From JAGVUD01 sp052033935 (GTDB lineage Bacteria; Armatimonadota; UBA5829; DSUL01), in the NCBI GenBank assembly GCA_052033935.1, contig JBPOJE010000012.1, forward strand, positions 24,453 to 88,452: a stretch of 64,000 bases of DNA, given 5' to 3'. Positions 36,035-46,429 of the stretch are shown here, one piece after another. A program made the position numbers and the translations under genes. The first letter of the stretch is position 1; every line of letters begins with the position of its first letter. Under the pieces are notes generated by a model. That model saw only the letters and a program-made list of their open reading frames with translations. It did not search any database and had not been told where the DNA came from.

Positions 36035-37640
36035 TCACCAGCGCGAGCCTCGCTCCGGTCAGTGCCTCGTCATCGCCCAGCACCCGGCATTCGGTGTAGA
36101 ACTTGTGGAAGAGACGCGCCAACTCTGTCGCGAACGCCGACAGCCGGTGCGGCTCGTGCCGGAAGGCAGCTCGCGCCACCTCCTCCGGCCAGTCCGCCAG
36201 CTTCTTGATCAGGTCCAACTCCGGTTCGTCCACGAGCAGCGAGAGGTTCGCGTCCTCCGCTTTCGGTACGGCGCGGCCGCGCTCCTCCGCGTTCCGCAGA
36301 AGCGCCGCTATGCGCGCATGTGCGTACTGCACGTAGTAAACAGGGTTCTCCTCACTCTGGCTCTTTGCCAGTTCCAGGTCGAAGTCGAGCTGGCTGTCGT
36401 GGCTTCGCATCAGCAAGAAGTACCGCGCCGCGTCCTTGCCCACCTCGTGCACCAGCTCCGACAGCGAAATCACGTCGCCCGCGCGCTTCGACATCATCAC
36501 GACCTCGCCGCTCGACATCAGCCGGACAGCCTGGTAGATGAGAATGTCCACGTCCCCGGCCTTGTACCCGAGCGCTGCGACCGCCGCCTTCGTCCGGGCG
36601 ATGTAGCCGTGATGATCCGGGCCCCACACATTGATGAGCCTGTTGAACCCCCGCTCGAACTTGTCCGCGTGATACGCCGCATCAGCGGCAATGTAGGTGG
36701 GGCTGCCGTTCGAGCGCACCAGCGCCCTGTCCTTGTCGTCGCCGAAGTTCGTGCTGCGCAGCCATACCGCGTCGTCCTGCTCGTACGTGAAGCCGCGCTC
36801 GTCCAGCTTCGCGACCGCTTCGCGCACCTTGCCCGAATCGTGCAGCGAGCGCTCGCTGAACCAGCAGTCGAACATAATCCCGAACTCCTCGAGGTCGGCC
36901 TTCTGCTGTGCGATCATCGCGTCCTCGGCCATCCGCGTGAAGATGGTCAGCCGCTCCTCGGGGTCCATCGAAACGTACGCATCACCATGCTTTGCGATAA
37001 TGTCCTTCGCGATCTGAATGACGTACGTGCCCTGATAGCCGTCCTCCGGCATCTCGACGGGCTGGGCGAGTTCCTGAAGATAGCGTACGACGAGCGACTT
37101 GCCGAAGTTGATCATCTGCGTCGAGTTCGCTGCGTCGTTGATGTAATACTCGCGCGCCACCTGCGCGCCCGTCAGCTCGTACAGCCGTGCCAGAGTGTCG
37201 CCGATTGCCCCGCCGCGGCCGCTCGCCACGGTGATCGGGCCGTTCGGGTTGGCGCTGACGAACTCCAGAAGCACCTTCGTGCCCGCGCCCGCGTTGCTCC
37301 GGCCGTAGCGGCCGTCTTCCTGGGCAATCTTGAGGATCACGTCGTGCAGCCACCCCGGCTTGAGGTAAAAGTTGATGAAGCCGGGCCCCGCGACCTCCAC
37401 CCGGTCTATTAGCCCGTCCCCCGTCCCTATGCTGGCGACAATGCATTCCGCGATCTTGCGCGGGGGCAGGTTCGCCTCGCGCGCCATCGCCATCGCCACA
37501 TTCGACGAAAAGTCGCCATGCTCCCGGTTGCGTGGGACTTCGACCTCAACCTTGGGAGTCCCCGAAAAACTCAGCTCGCCCCTGTCGCGGGCGGCTTCCA
37601 GCGCCTGCTGGATTGCCTGCACAACTCGCTCTTTAGCCAA
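35967..37640 (-). CDS. argS: Arginyl-tRNA synthetase
   Basis: The 557-residue class I synthetase has the N-terminal Add-1 domain, the catalytic domain and a C-terminal DALR anticodon-binding domain (YVQYAHARIAALLRNAEERG and onward). The KMSKS loop is MMSKRAGD. The HIGH signature, usually within GPxHVGHGRG, reads GPITVASGRGG, so both histidines are missing. The rest of the motif context (SANPNGP, GRGGAIGDTLARL) is intact and this is the only argS visible here. Start is TTG at 37640. Confidence 0.93.
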   Translation of the reverse strand: MAKERVVQAIQQALEAARDRGELSFSGTPKVEVEVPRNREHGDFSSNVAMAMAREANLPPRKIAECIVASIGTGDGLIDRVEVAGPGFINFYLKPGWLHDVILKIAQEDGRYGRSNAGAGTKVLLEFVSANPNGPITVASGRGGAIGDTLARLYELTGAQVAREYYINDAANSTQMINFGKSLVVRYLQELAQPVEMPEDGYQGTYVIQIAKDIIAKHGDAYVSMDPEERLTIFTRMAEDAMIAQQKADLEEFGIMFDCWFSERSLHDSGKVREAVAKLDERGFTYEQDDAVWLRSTNFGDDKDRALVRSNGSPTYIAADAAYHADKFERGFNRLINVWGPDHHGYIARTKAAVAALGYKAGDVDILIYQAVRLMSSGEVVMMSKRAGDVISLSELVHEVGKDAARYFLLMRSHDSQLDFDLELAKSQSEENPVYYVQYAHARIAALLRNAEERGRAVPKAEDANLSLLVDEPELDLIKKLADWPEEVARAAFRHEPHRLSAFATELARLFHKFYTECRVLGDDEALTGARLALVNASKQVLGNLLHTMGIEAPERM

Positions 37641-37699
37641 CTCGAACGATTCCCTTCAAGCCGATAGCCTCTCTTCCCGCCGCCGCTTTCCTCACGCTC

Positions 37700-38863
37700 T
37701 CACAGAAGCGGTATGCGGATGCCGAGCGCCCAGATCAGCACCTGCGTCGCCAGCATCGTCAGCGCCAGGCCCATGCCGATCTGCACGAAGCCGAGGTTCC
37801 AGAATCTCTGTCCTTCCGGACGGGCCCCCAGCACCTCTTCGCGGTAGCGCGTCAGCAGTTCCTTTCCCGCCGTAATCCCGCTTTCGATCTGCCTGTCGGT
37901 GGGGCGGCGCGTCGTCACGTGCTTCTGCAGCCACGCGCCGATAGACCGCCACGCGAGAAGAACGACTATTATAGCAAGGAATACCGCCACCGGGCTTGGA
38001 AAGGCTGTCGTCAGCACCACGAATACGCTTGCCGCCGCTGCAAGATTTGTCCCGCAGCGTGGATGAACGCGGGGCATCCGCCGCACGGTTGCCATATCCA
38101 GCGGCTCCCCACGCTCGATTGCGTGCACAGTCTGATGCTCGGCGGCGTGGAAGCCCGCCACCCGCGAATACCTTATTCCGAGCAGAAGCACCAGAATCGG
38201 CGGCGCCATCGAAGCGTATTTGACCAGGTCGACCGGTGTCATCGCGGGCGAAGGGGTCGAAAGGAGCGCCGCGTAGAACGGCTGTCCCAGCCAGCGCTGA
38301 ATCAGCCAGCTTGCGCCGGCGAACAGCAGAACTCCAGCGATCTGCAGCAGCCCGAACATGACCCCGAGCAGTACGAGCGCCACGTCGCTCACTCCGCCCC
38401 GCTGTGAGCCGCAGGTCAAGTACACGCCGAGCGGGGTGGCGAGTCCTCCGACCGTCACGGGCCTGAGTGCGTTTGTCAGGGCCGCAATTACATCCGAGCG
38501 CACCAGATAGCCGCCGTACGTGCCCCGCGAGTCCGCAACGGGCAGCACGTCAGCCCCTGTCTCCTCGAACAGCCGGGCGGCCTCGGCAATCGTCGCCTCC
38601 GGGCCGATGAACGCCGGCATGGGCCGCACGGCGCCGCTGATGTCCGGCAGGGGCTCCGCGCAGTCGCCCGAACAAGCGTTGACGAGCTGCAGCAGATCGC
38701 GTTCATGAACGATCCCCACCACCTGCATGCCCGAGATGACCGGAGCAGCGCTGCCCCCCGACGCCCTCAGCAACGCGACCGCTGACGATACCGGGTCGGT
38801 TACGAACAGCGGCCGCGCCGTGCGGATCAGTTCCAGTATTCGGTTGTCGCCGGGGCTCGTCAT
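37700..38863 (-). CDS. CBS-pair and DUF1385 membrane protein
   Basis: In this 387-residue protein from ATG 38863 a CBS-domain pair (about residues 15-145; VVGIVHERDLLQLV, GYLVRSDVIAAL) is fused to DUF1385. DUF1385 is recognised by AGFHAAEHQTVHAIE and MPRVHPRCGTNLAA and is flanked by four or more transmembrane helices. DUF1385 (YqhQ-like) normally stands alone and its role is unproven. The CBS pair suggests adenine-nucleotide sensing. It lies 59 nt upstream of argS on the same strand and is divergent from rpmB. Confidence 0.8.
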   Translation of the reverse strand: MTSPGDNRILELIRTARPLFVTDPVSSAVALLRASGGSAAPVISGMQVVGIVHERDLLQLVNACSGDCAEPLPDISGAVRPMPAFIGPEATIAEAARLFEETGADVLPVADSRGTYGGYLVRSDVIAALTNALRPVTVGGLATPLGVYLTCGSQRGGVSDVALVLLGVMFGLLQIAGVLLFAGASWLIQRWLGQPFYAALLSTPSPAMTPVDLVKYASMAPPILVLLLGIRYSRVAGFHAAEHQTVHAIERGEPLDMATVRRMPRVHPRCGTNLAAAASVFVVLTTAFPSPVAVFLAIIVVLLAWRSIGAWLQKHVTTRRPTDRQIESGITAGKELLTRYREEVLGARPEGQRFWNLGFVQIGMGLALTMLATQVLIWALGIRIPLL

Positions 38864-38933
38864 GTTGCTGTCCGCCGGGCTCTGATGGCATGTCAAAAGG
38901 TCTGGCAGTTCTGCCGCGCCTTGTGCTAGAATA

Positions 38934-38942
38934 TCTTCTCGC
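38934..38942 (+). promoter_or_regulatory. Extended -10 promoter of rpmB
   Basis: TGC-TAGAAT forms an extended -10 element about 92 nt before the rpmB ATG. No good -35 is seen at 17 nt. It lies in the divergent gap with the CBS/DUF1385 gene. Confidence 0.4.
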
Positions 38943-39033
38943 GCGCCCTCCAGCGAGGACTCGCGTGTTATTTTGCCTGCGGGAATGGCCGTCCGAGGCC
39001 AGAAAGGCCCGCGATGAAATGAAAGGTAGCCAC

Positions 39034-39249
39034 ATGGCAGTTTCCTGCGCAGTTTGCGGTAAGGGCTCACAGTTTGGCCAGAACATCCGGCATCAGCACT
39101 CCGGGTCATGGGCACTGCGCGCCCCGCGCACCAAGCACCAGTGGAAGCCGAACTTGCAGACCGTTCGCACGGTCGTGGGCGGAACGCCGAAGCGCATCCG
39201 CGTCTGCACGAAGTGCATCAAGGCCGGCAAGGTCGCGCGGTCGGTTTAG
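39034..39249 (+). CDS. rpmB: Ribosomal protein bL28
   Basis: The 71-residue protein of the large subunit has the zinc-ribbon (C+) form, with C5/C8 and C58/C61. The typical GNNVSHS-like region reads GQNIRHQHSGSW. ATG 39034 follows GAAAGG. The C+ form implies that under zinc limitation a C- paralogue could substitute, though none is visible here. It is apparently monocistronic. Confidence 0.95.
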   Translation: MAVSCAVCGKGSQFGQNIRHQHSGSWALRAPRTKHQWKPNLQTVRTVVGGTPKRIRVCTKCIKAGKVARSV

Positions 39250-39482
39250 CAGGAGCGCTTCGGGGCCACCCTGGCCCTGACGGCGCTCCGCCAGCCTCCC
39301 TGTTTCTTCCCGCAAAAACAAGCACCGCCTCATCCGCCGATAGTTTCCCTCCCGCGCGAACGAACGGTGACCGAACCGATTATACAGGTTTCCCCGTCCG
39401 CGCGTCACCTGCGGTTGGCCGCGTTCCAACTCATCCCCCCCTTGCCGTTGACACCGTTTTGCGGATATAACTTGTCTGGCTT
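39250..39482. other. Gap between rpmB and groES, upstream part
   Basis: No gene is recognised. TTGACA at 39448-39453 followed by GCGGATATAAC marks the likely groES promoter zone, although TATAAC sits only 12 nt from TTGACA, shorter than standard spacing. Confidence 0.35.
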
Positions 39483-39509
39483 TTAGCACTCAAGCATTCT
39501 GACTGCTAA
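39483..39509 (+). promoter_or_regulatory. CIRCE operator (HrcA binding site) of groESL
   Basis: TTAGCACTC-N9-GACTGCTAA matches the CIRCE consensus TTAGCACTC-N9-GAGTGCTAA with one mismatch in the right arm. It lies 58 nt before the groES ATG, in the expected 5' leader. This implies heat-shock control by HrcA, whose gene is not in this window. Confidence 0.92.
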
Positions 39510-39566
39510 TCGCCCAGCCCGAACGGGCCTGGCAGCCGGATGCATTAACACCAGAGGAGGTCCGCT

Positions 39567-39866
39567 ATGATCAAACCGCTCAGCGACCGGATCGTCGTTC
39601 AGGCGAAGTCGGCTGAGGACGTCAGCAAGGGCGGCATCATCCTTCCCGACTCGGCAAAAGAGAAGCCGCAGGAGGGGAAGGTGGTCGCCGTGGGGCCGGG
39701 CAAGCTGCTCGACTCCGGAAAGACCGTGCCGATCGAGGTCAAGGTCGGCGACTCCGTCATCTACTCCAAGTATGGCGGCACGGAAATCAAGCTCGATGGC
39801 GAGGAATACGTGATCCTCAGGCAGGACGACATTCTTGCCATCGTTGACGGAAAGAAAGGCAAGTAA
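39567..39866 (+). CDS. groES: Co-chaperonin GroES
   Basis: The 99-residue protein has the GroES fold signatures (IKPLSDRIVVQAKSAEDVSKGGIIL at the start and GDSVIYSKYGGTEIKLDGEEY). The mobile loop (SAEDVSKGGIILP) contacts GroEL. It caps the GroEL chamber in the cytoplasm. ATG 39567 follows AGAGGAGG, and groEL begins 2 nt after its stop. Confidence 0.97.
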   Translation: MIKPLSDRIVVQAKSAEDVSKGGIILPDSAKEKPQEGKVVAVGPGKLLDSGKTVPIEVKVGDSVIYSKYGGTEIKLDGEEYVILRQDDILAIVDGKKGK

Positions 39867-39868
39867 CC

Positions 39869-41509
<1,641 letters not shown>

Positions 41510-41569
41510 AACCGAGGCGTCAGGCACCCCGCGCTCGCGCGGTGAGCCTGTTCCATCTGCTTCCAACAG

Positions 41570-41600
41570 GGGAGCCGGAACCCTCCGGCTCCCTTTCTTT
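41570..41600 (+). terminator. groESL terminator
   Basis: The 10-bp perfect stem GGGAGCCGGA-ACCC-TCCGGCTCCC is followed by TTTCTTTT. It lies 60 nt after the groEL stop. Confidence 0.88.
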
Positions 41601-41619
41601 TGCTCTACCCCAGGGAACG

Positions 41620-41804
41620 CCTCGGATTCCGCGCTGGAGCAGCGTCAGGCCGCCGGGGACTCGAAGAAGCAGCTCGCAGGGTCAGGGAGATACCGCAGCC
41701 CTATCGTCACGGCCATCGAGCCCGCCGGGAAGTCCTGGCAGGCGGAGGACTACCACCAGCGATACATCGAGAAGCGCGGGCTGGCATCCTGCCGCATACG
41801 CTGA
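41620..41804 (+). pseudogene. 3' remnant of msrA (peptide methionine sulfoxide reductase A)
   Basis: The frame ending at 41804 reads LEQRQAAGDSKKQLAGSG, then RYRSPIVTAIEPAGKSWQAE, then DYHQRYIEKRGLASC. This is the conserved C-terminal section of MsrA (usual form xxPIVTEIxPAxxFxxAEDYHQxYLEK). The N-terminal catalytic GCFWG part is absent and the frame has no start before it; upstream is the groEL terminator. It is therefore a truncated relic. Confidence 0.75.
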
Positions 41805-41911
41805 ATATGAATGTGCAAGTTTTTTCGTGAAACTGGTAGTCTTAACAGGTGACAACGGCGCTCGCCTGCTGTATCCTTGTAGTCCGTTATGCAGGGATAG
41901 GAGAATGGCCG

Positions 41912-41935
41912 GCGGACGTCCTCTGGGACGTCCGC
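41912..41935. repeat. Inverted repeat in the msrA remnant-lhr gap
   Basis: A 10-bp perfect stem GCGGACGTCC-TCTG-GGACGTCCGC lies between convergent elements, 59 nt past the lhr stop. No T-tract follows on either strand. It could end the lhr transcript. Confidence 0.35.
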
Positions 41936-41993
41936 TGTGTCATTTGGGGCTGATAGTCCCGCAGGGTAGCCGTAGCCGGTGCGCATCTGCATC

Positions 41994-44900
41994 TCACGAA
42001 AGCACAAGCCCTTTCGGCGTTCGCCCGAAACCTCTCGACCGCAGTTCCGCCTCCACCGCAGTTCCCGTTATCTCGCGCTCGCCCCAGAACTGAACTTCTA
42101 TCCTCCTGAGCGGCCGCATCGGCCAGGGGCTTTCGAGCAGGCCCGCCAGCGCGTCCAAGCCCGCGATGGCCTGGCTATCTCCCGCCAGTGGCGTCAGACG
42201 CTTCGCCCCGCCTTCCAGCAGCAATACCGCCTGCCCCCGCACGAACACGATGGTGTTCGCGGGACGCCTCGTCCACGGCCCCTCGGTCACGATGGCTGGG
42301 TCGCACGAGCTGACGGCGAGCGGCGGCCCATCGCCCCCCTGCTTCTCGAGCCGCCGCAGCGCGTCCGCTGCCTCGTGCAGTGCGAACTGCGCTCCGCCCG
42401 AATCCCGCACGAACCAGCCCCGCAGAATCTCGCCCGCCATCTCCATCCGCTCCAGAACGCGGTACAGCGAACCCCACCCGATGTCGAAGCTGTCTCTGCG
42501 CGCGACGTCACGGGTCACCACTCCGTAGCGGTCCAGCAGAATCCGGGCCATCAGTTCGGCGGCCTCCTCGTCGGGCGGTTCCGGGCCGGCCGTCGGAAGC
42601 ACGGACCAGCGGCTGAGTGCTCCCGGTGACAGCGGCGGACGCAGGCGCTTGAGCTGCTGGTAGCGCTGCCGGGGACTTCCATGAGCGCGCGCCGCCGCGT
42701 CCTTCAGTGTCGCCGTCCTGCTGCCCCTTGCCACGCGCAAAGCGCCGAAGCTGTCCTGTGTCACCTGTCCCCTCCACACGAGTCCGAGCAGAGCCTCTTC
42801 CAAGAGCCGCGTATCCCTGCCGCTCGCAACGCCGAGATCAACAAGGAAACTTGCGCCCCTCTCGTGTAGCAGCGTCAGAATCTCCGCTTCCAGCGGCGAA
42901 AGACCGTCATCGTCACAGCCCGCGCCCGGCAGAGCGCCGGAGAGCGCACGGGGAAGAAACGCCACGTGTCCGGGACGCCCTGTGCCCGGAATGCCGCGCC
43001 ACACGATCTGCCCGCTCGCAAGCGCGCTGTCCAGCATGGACGGAACATAGGCGTTGATTCTGCGTGCGAAGATCTCCGCTTCCCATACACCCGCGGGCAC
43101 CGCAAAACCGGCCAGCTTCTCGACCACCCCGCACAGCGCGTCCGGGCCGTCGAGCCGCCTGCCAGGAGTTCGGTTCTGCCAGTCGAAAACGAAGCTCTGG
43201 AACGCCGCCGTGCTGGCAGGGCTCGACTCCCGCCTGCGAATCGCCAGTGTAATCCGCCGCGCGGCTTCCAGCATGCCGGATGAAATCCAGCCTCCCGCCG
43301 CGCGCACGGCCTCGCCGCGGGCTTCCATCTCCCCGTACGCCCGCTCCGCCATGCTCGTTTCCAGACCGTACCGGAGCGCAAACGACTCGGGGGACGATCC
43401 AGGGTTGCAGGCGATGAAATCACCGGCGCGCTCGCGCCAGAAGTCCTCGTGCGCATCCGGATTCGCGGCGGCGCTCGCCCACTCGCCCGCCTCCTCAGCC
43501 AGAACCCAGCGCTCTTCTCCGCCCAATGCAATGCGCGAAGCGACCCCCCTCGCGGCGAGATCGTCCAGCATGGCGGTTGTGCGGTCCGCGCTGGCGGCCG
43601 CCGCCTCGGCCGTCGTGATATCGCCCAGCCGCCGCATCACCTCTGCCAGCTCGGCGGGGGTGCGCGCCCGTGTGTGCTCGGTGGTGTGCAGGGCCTCGTC
43701 GCGAAGCCGCACGACTGCCTCGGCGTCAATCCCGCGCTCGCCCGCTTCGAGCAGCGCGCCGAGATCGCTGTCCGCCCGGGCCGCGTCGCGGGCCGCCTCT
43801 CCTGTGGGGCGGTCCCACACATACATGAACTCGCCGATGAAGCTGAACTCCAGCGCCGCAGCGAAGGGCGAGGGCGTTGGGGATGAACTCTCCGCGACTT
43901 CCATCGTGCCGGCCTGCACTTCGGCCAGAATCGCTGCCGCCGTGTCGCAGTCCAGATAGTCCTGACGGCATTCGCGCGCGGTCTCGGCCACAATCGGGAA
44001 TCCCGGCGTCGCCCGCGCCACCTGCAGAAGGTCTTTGGCTTTGAGCCTCTGCAGCCAGAGCGGGTTGCGCTTGCCCGGACGCGCTCCCGATAGCAGCAGT
44101 GCGCGGGCGGCGTTCTGCCGGAACCGCAGCCCGAAGAGCGGACTTTGCTGCAGACCCCGATCCAGAAGCTCGCGGAACCGCTTCGGGGTGAGACGCCGCA
44201 GCAGGCCCGCTGTGTCCGGGATGTCTTCGGGAAGCCGAACCTGCACCCCGTCATCGGACGCGGTTGACTCGGGCGCCGCGCCCGTCACCTCCCGCAGCAT
44301 CTCGACAATCGCAATGCGCAGCGCATGGTGCACCCGTCCCCCGAACGGCGTGATGACCGCCAGACGCTCCTCGCCGAGCGCGTCACTGAACCGCTCCACC
44401 ACGATGCGCCTGCGCGTCGGCAACGCACCGTGCGACATCTGCCGATCCACCATTCCGGCCAGGTTCCGGGCGGCGTCCCGCGTCACCGGAAGCTCCCCGC
44501 GAATCCAGTCCTCCAGATCGCCCGCCGCTCTGTGCCGTTCCGCGCCTTCCAGAAACTCCCCGATGTCCCGGCCGAGATCGGGGCTGCGCCACATCATCTC
44601 GCCCCGCCAGAATGGCGCTTTGGCCGGAACCCCGGCTGTCGGATGAACGAAGATTCGGTCGGCCTCGATGTTCTCGATCCGCCACAGGCTCGTGCCCAGC
44701 CGGAATGCCTCGCCTTCCCGCGCCTCCCACACGAACTCCTCGTCCAACTCACCAATGCTCAGCCGGGTGCCCGCAAGATACACGGGGAACTGCCCGGTGT
44801 CCGGGATCACCCCTCCGCTGCTGATCACCGTCCGCAGAGTGCCCGGAAGCGGAAGCAGCATTCCGTTCACCCTGTCCAGCGACACGCGTGCGTCGAAGCC

Positions 44901-46307
44901 CTTGCCCAGCCGCCCGGCCATCATCTCAACCGTTCGCAGGAACGCTTCCTTCGGGAGGTTGTTGAAGCAGGCCGATCGCCGCACGGTCTCGTAGATGCTG
45001 TCCACCCGCACGGGGCCGTGCACTGTCATGGCGGCGATCTGCTGCGCCAGCACGTCCAGCGGGTTCGCCACCGCATGGATCCGCTCCACCTTCGCTTCCA
45101 TCATATCCTTCGCGATGACCGCCGACTCCAGAAGGTCCGCCACCGACGTGCAGAAGATCTTCCCGCGGCTGGTCTGGCTGAAGAGATGCCCCGCTCGGCC
45201 CACGCGCTGCAGGCTGCTCGATACTGCCTTCGGCGACTGCACCTGGCAGACCAGGTCCACCGCGCCCATGTCAATGCCAAGTTCCAGCGTGCTTGTCGCC
45301 ACCGCCGCCCTCAGCTCACCGCGCTTCAACTTCTCCTCGGTCTGTCTGCGGCGCGCGGGCGAGATGCTGCCGTGGTGCGGCTCGGCGATCCGCGACCCCG
45401 CCCGCTCGTTCAGGCTCAGCGTCAGCCGCTCCACCGTCCGCCTGTTGTTCGCGAACACAATCGTGGAGCGATGCGACTGTATCTCGCCTAGCAGACTGGC
45501 CTCGATGTGCGGCCAGAGTTCCCCCTGCTTCAGGCCGTGGAAGTCCGGCACGGCCGAGGAGACCGACACCTCGATATCCCGCCGCATGCTTGCGTCCACA
45601 ATTGTGACCGCCCGCTGGCTGCCGTCCGGGCCGTATCCGCCTAGGAACCTCGCCGTCTCTTCGAGCGGGCGCTGCGTCGCCGAAAGGCCGATGCGCACGG
45701 GGCTCTGCTTTGCGATCTCTTCGGCGCGCTCCAGCAGCACCGAGAGAAACGCGCCGCGCTTGTTCGGGGCCAGGGCGTGAATTTCGTCCACGATCACCTG
45801 CCGCACTTCGCGCAGTATCGAGCGCGCCTGAGAGCAGAGAATCAGGTTCAGCGATTCGGGGGTCGTGATGAGAATCTGCGGCGGACGCCGCGCCATGCGC
45901 GCACGCTCTTTCGAGGGCGTGTCTCCTGTGCGCACCCCGGCCGTGATCTCGGGCGGCTCGATCCCTTTCGCCCGAAGCTCCGCCGCAATCCCCTCCAGCG
46001 GAAGGCGAAGGTTGCGCTCGATGTCGTAGTTCAGCGCCTTCAGCGGCGATATGTAAAGGAGATAGACGCCCTTCTGCTTCTCGCCCACCAGTCCTGCCCG
46101 GACCAGATGATCAATGCCCGCCAGAAAGGCCGCCAGGGTCTTGCCCGAGCCTGTCGGGGCGCAGATGAGGCAGCTTCGGCCGGAGGCGATAACTGGCCAT
46201 CCCAGCGCCTGGGGCGGGGTGGGGCGTCCGGCCGCGCGCTCGAACCAGCGCCGGACGGCGGGATGAAAGCTGTCTGGAATGCTCTGCGATTCGCTCATGC
46301 TCGGCAC
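41994..46307 (-). CDS. lhr: Lhr-type long DEAD/H helicase
   Basis: The 1437-residue SF2 helicase has Walker A APTGSGKT (residues 50-57), a DEIH box in VIVDEIHALAPNKRG, SATQ motif III and motif VI QRVGRAGH. Lhr-core winged-helix and beta-barrel domains follow. The long C-terminal extension (about 900-1437) gives it the full-length E. coli-type Lhr form. Lhr enzymes unwind DNA and RNA-DNA hybrids in repair. Start ATG 46307 (MPSMSESQS) or the Met three codons later. It is divergent from iorA over 122 nt. Confidence 0.9.
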   Translation of the reverse strand: MPSMSESQSIPDSFHPAVRRWFERAAGRPTPPQALGWPVIASGRSCLICAPTGSGKTLAAFLAGIDHLVRAGLVGEKQKGVYLLYISPLKALNYDIERNLRLPLEGIAAELRAKGIEPPEITAGVRTGDTPSKERARMARRPPQILITTPESLNLILCSQARSILREVRQVIVDEIHALAPNKRGAFLSVLLERAEEIAKQSPVRIGLSATQRPLEETARFLGGYGPDGSQRAVTIVDASMRRDIEVSVSSAVPDFHGLKQGELWPHIEASLLGEIQSHRSTIVFANNRRTVERLTLSLNERAGSRIAEPHHGSISPARRRQTEEKLKRGELRAAVATSTLELGIDMGAVDLVCQVQSPKAVSSSLQRVGRAGHLFSQTSRGKIFCTSVADLLESAVIAKDMMEAKVERIHAVANPLDVLAQQIAAMTVHGPVRVDSIYETVRRSACFNNLPKEAFLRTVEMMAGRLGKGFDARVSLDRVNGMLLPLPGTLRTVISSGGVIPDTGQFPVYLAGTRLSIGELDEEFVWEAREGEAFRLGTSLWRIENIEADRIFVHPTAGVPAKAPFWRGEMMWRSPDLGRDIGEFLEGAERHRAAGDLEDWIRGELPVTRDAARNLAGMVDRQMSHGALPTRRRIVVERFSDALGEERLAVITPFGGRVHHALRIAIVEMLREVTGAAPESTASDDGVQVRLPEDIPDTAGLLRRLTPKRFRELLDRGLQQSPLFGLRFRQNAARALLLSGARPGKRNPLWLQRLKAKDLLQVARATPGFPIVAETARECRQDYLDCDTAAAILAEVQAGTMEVAESSSPTPSPFAAALEFSFIGEFMYVWDRPTGEAARDAARADSDLGALLEAGERGIDAEAVVRLRDEALHTTEHTRARTPAELAEVMRRLGDITTAEAAAASADRTTAMLDDLAARGVASRIALGGEERWVLAEEAGEWASAAANPDAHEDFWRERAGDFIACNPGSSPESFALRYGLETSMAERAYGEMEARGEAVRAAGGWISSGMLEAARRITLAIRRRESSPASTAAFQSFVFDWQNRTPGRRLDGPDALCGVVEKLAGFAVPAGVWEAEIFARRINAYVPSMLDSALASGQIVWRGIPGTGRPGHVAFLPRALSGALPGAGCDDDGLSPLEAEILTLLHERGASFLVDLGVASGRDTRLLEEALLGLVWRGQVTQDSFGALRVARGSRTATLKDAAARAHGSPRQRYQQLKRLRPPLSPGALSRWSVLPTAGPEPPDEEAAELMARILLDRYGVVTRDVARRDSFDIGWGSLYRVLERMEMAGEILRGWFVRDSGGAQFALHEAADALRRLEKQGGDGPPLAVSSCDPAIVTEGPWTRRPANTIVFVRGQAVLLLEGGAKRLTPLAGDSQAIAGLDALAGLLESPWPMRPLRRIEVQFWGEREITGTAVEAELRSRGFGRTPKGLVLS

Positions 46308-46429
46308 GGGCTATTGTATCAGAAATCCCTGCGCCGCCCGTCCGCGTGCCAGGTTGCCCCGAAACGCCAATCGTGATACGCTGTTGCTGCGGGAAAAGCA
46401 TCATCAAAAGCAGGAAACGATAACCATTT

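Noticed and set aside
35577..37412. Plus-strand 611-residue frame opposite argS
   Set aside because: It is antisense to argS, rich in Arg/His/Val from reversed codons, with no recognisable motif.
39448..39471. Full sigma-70 promoter TTGACA...TATAAC for groES
   Set aside because: The 12-nt spacer is too short; TTGACA is only noted as a possible -35 box.
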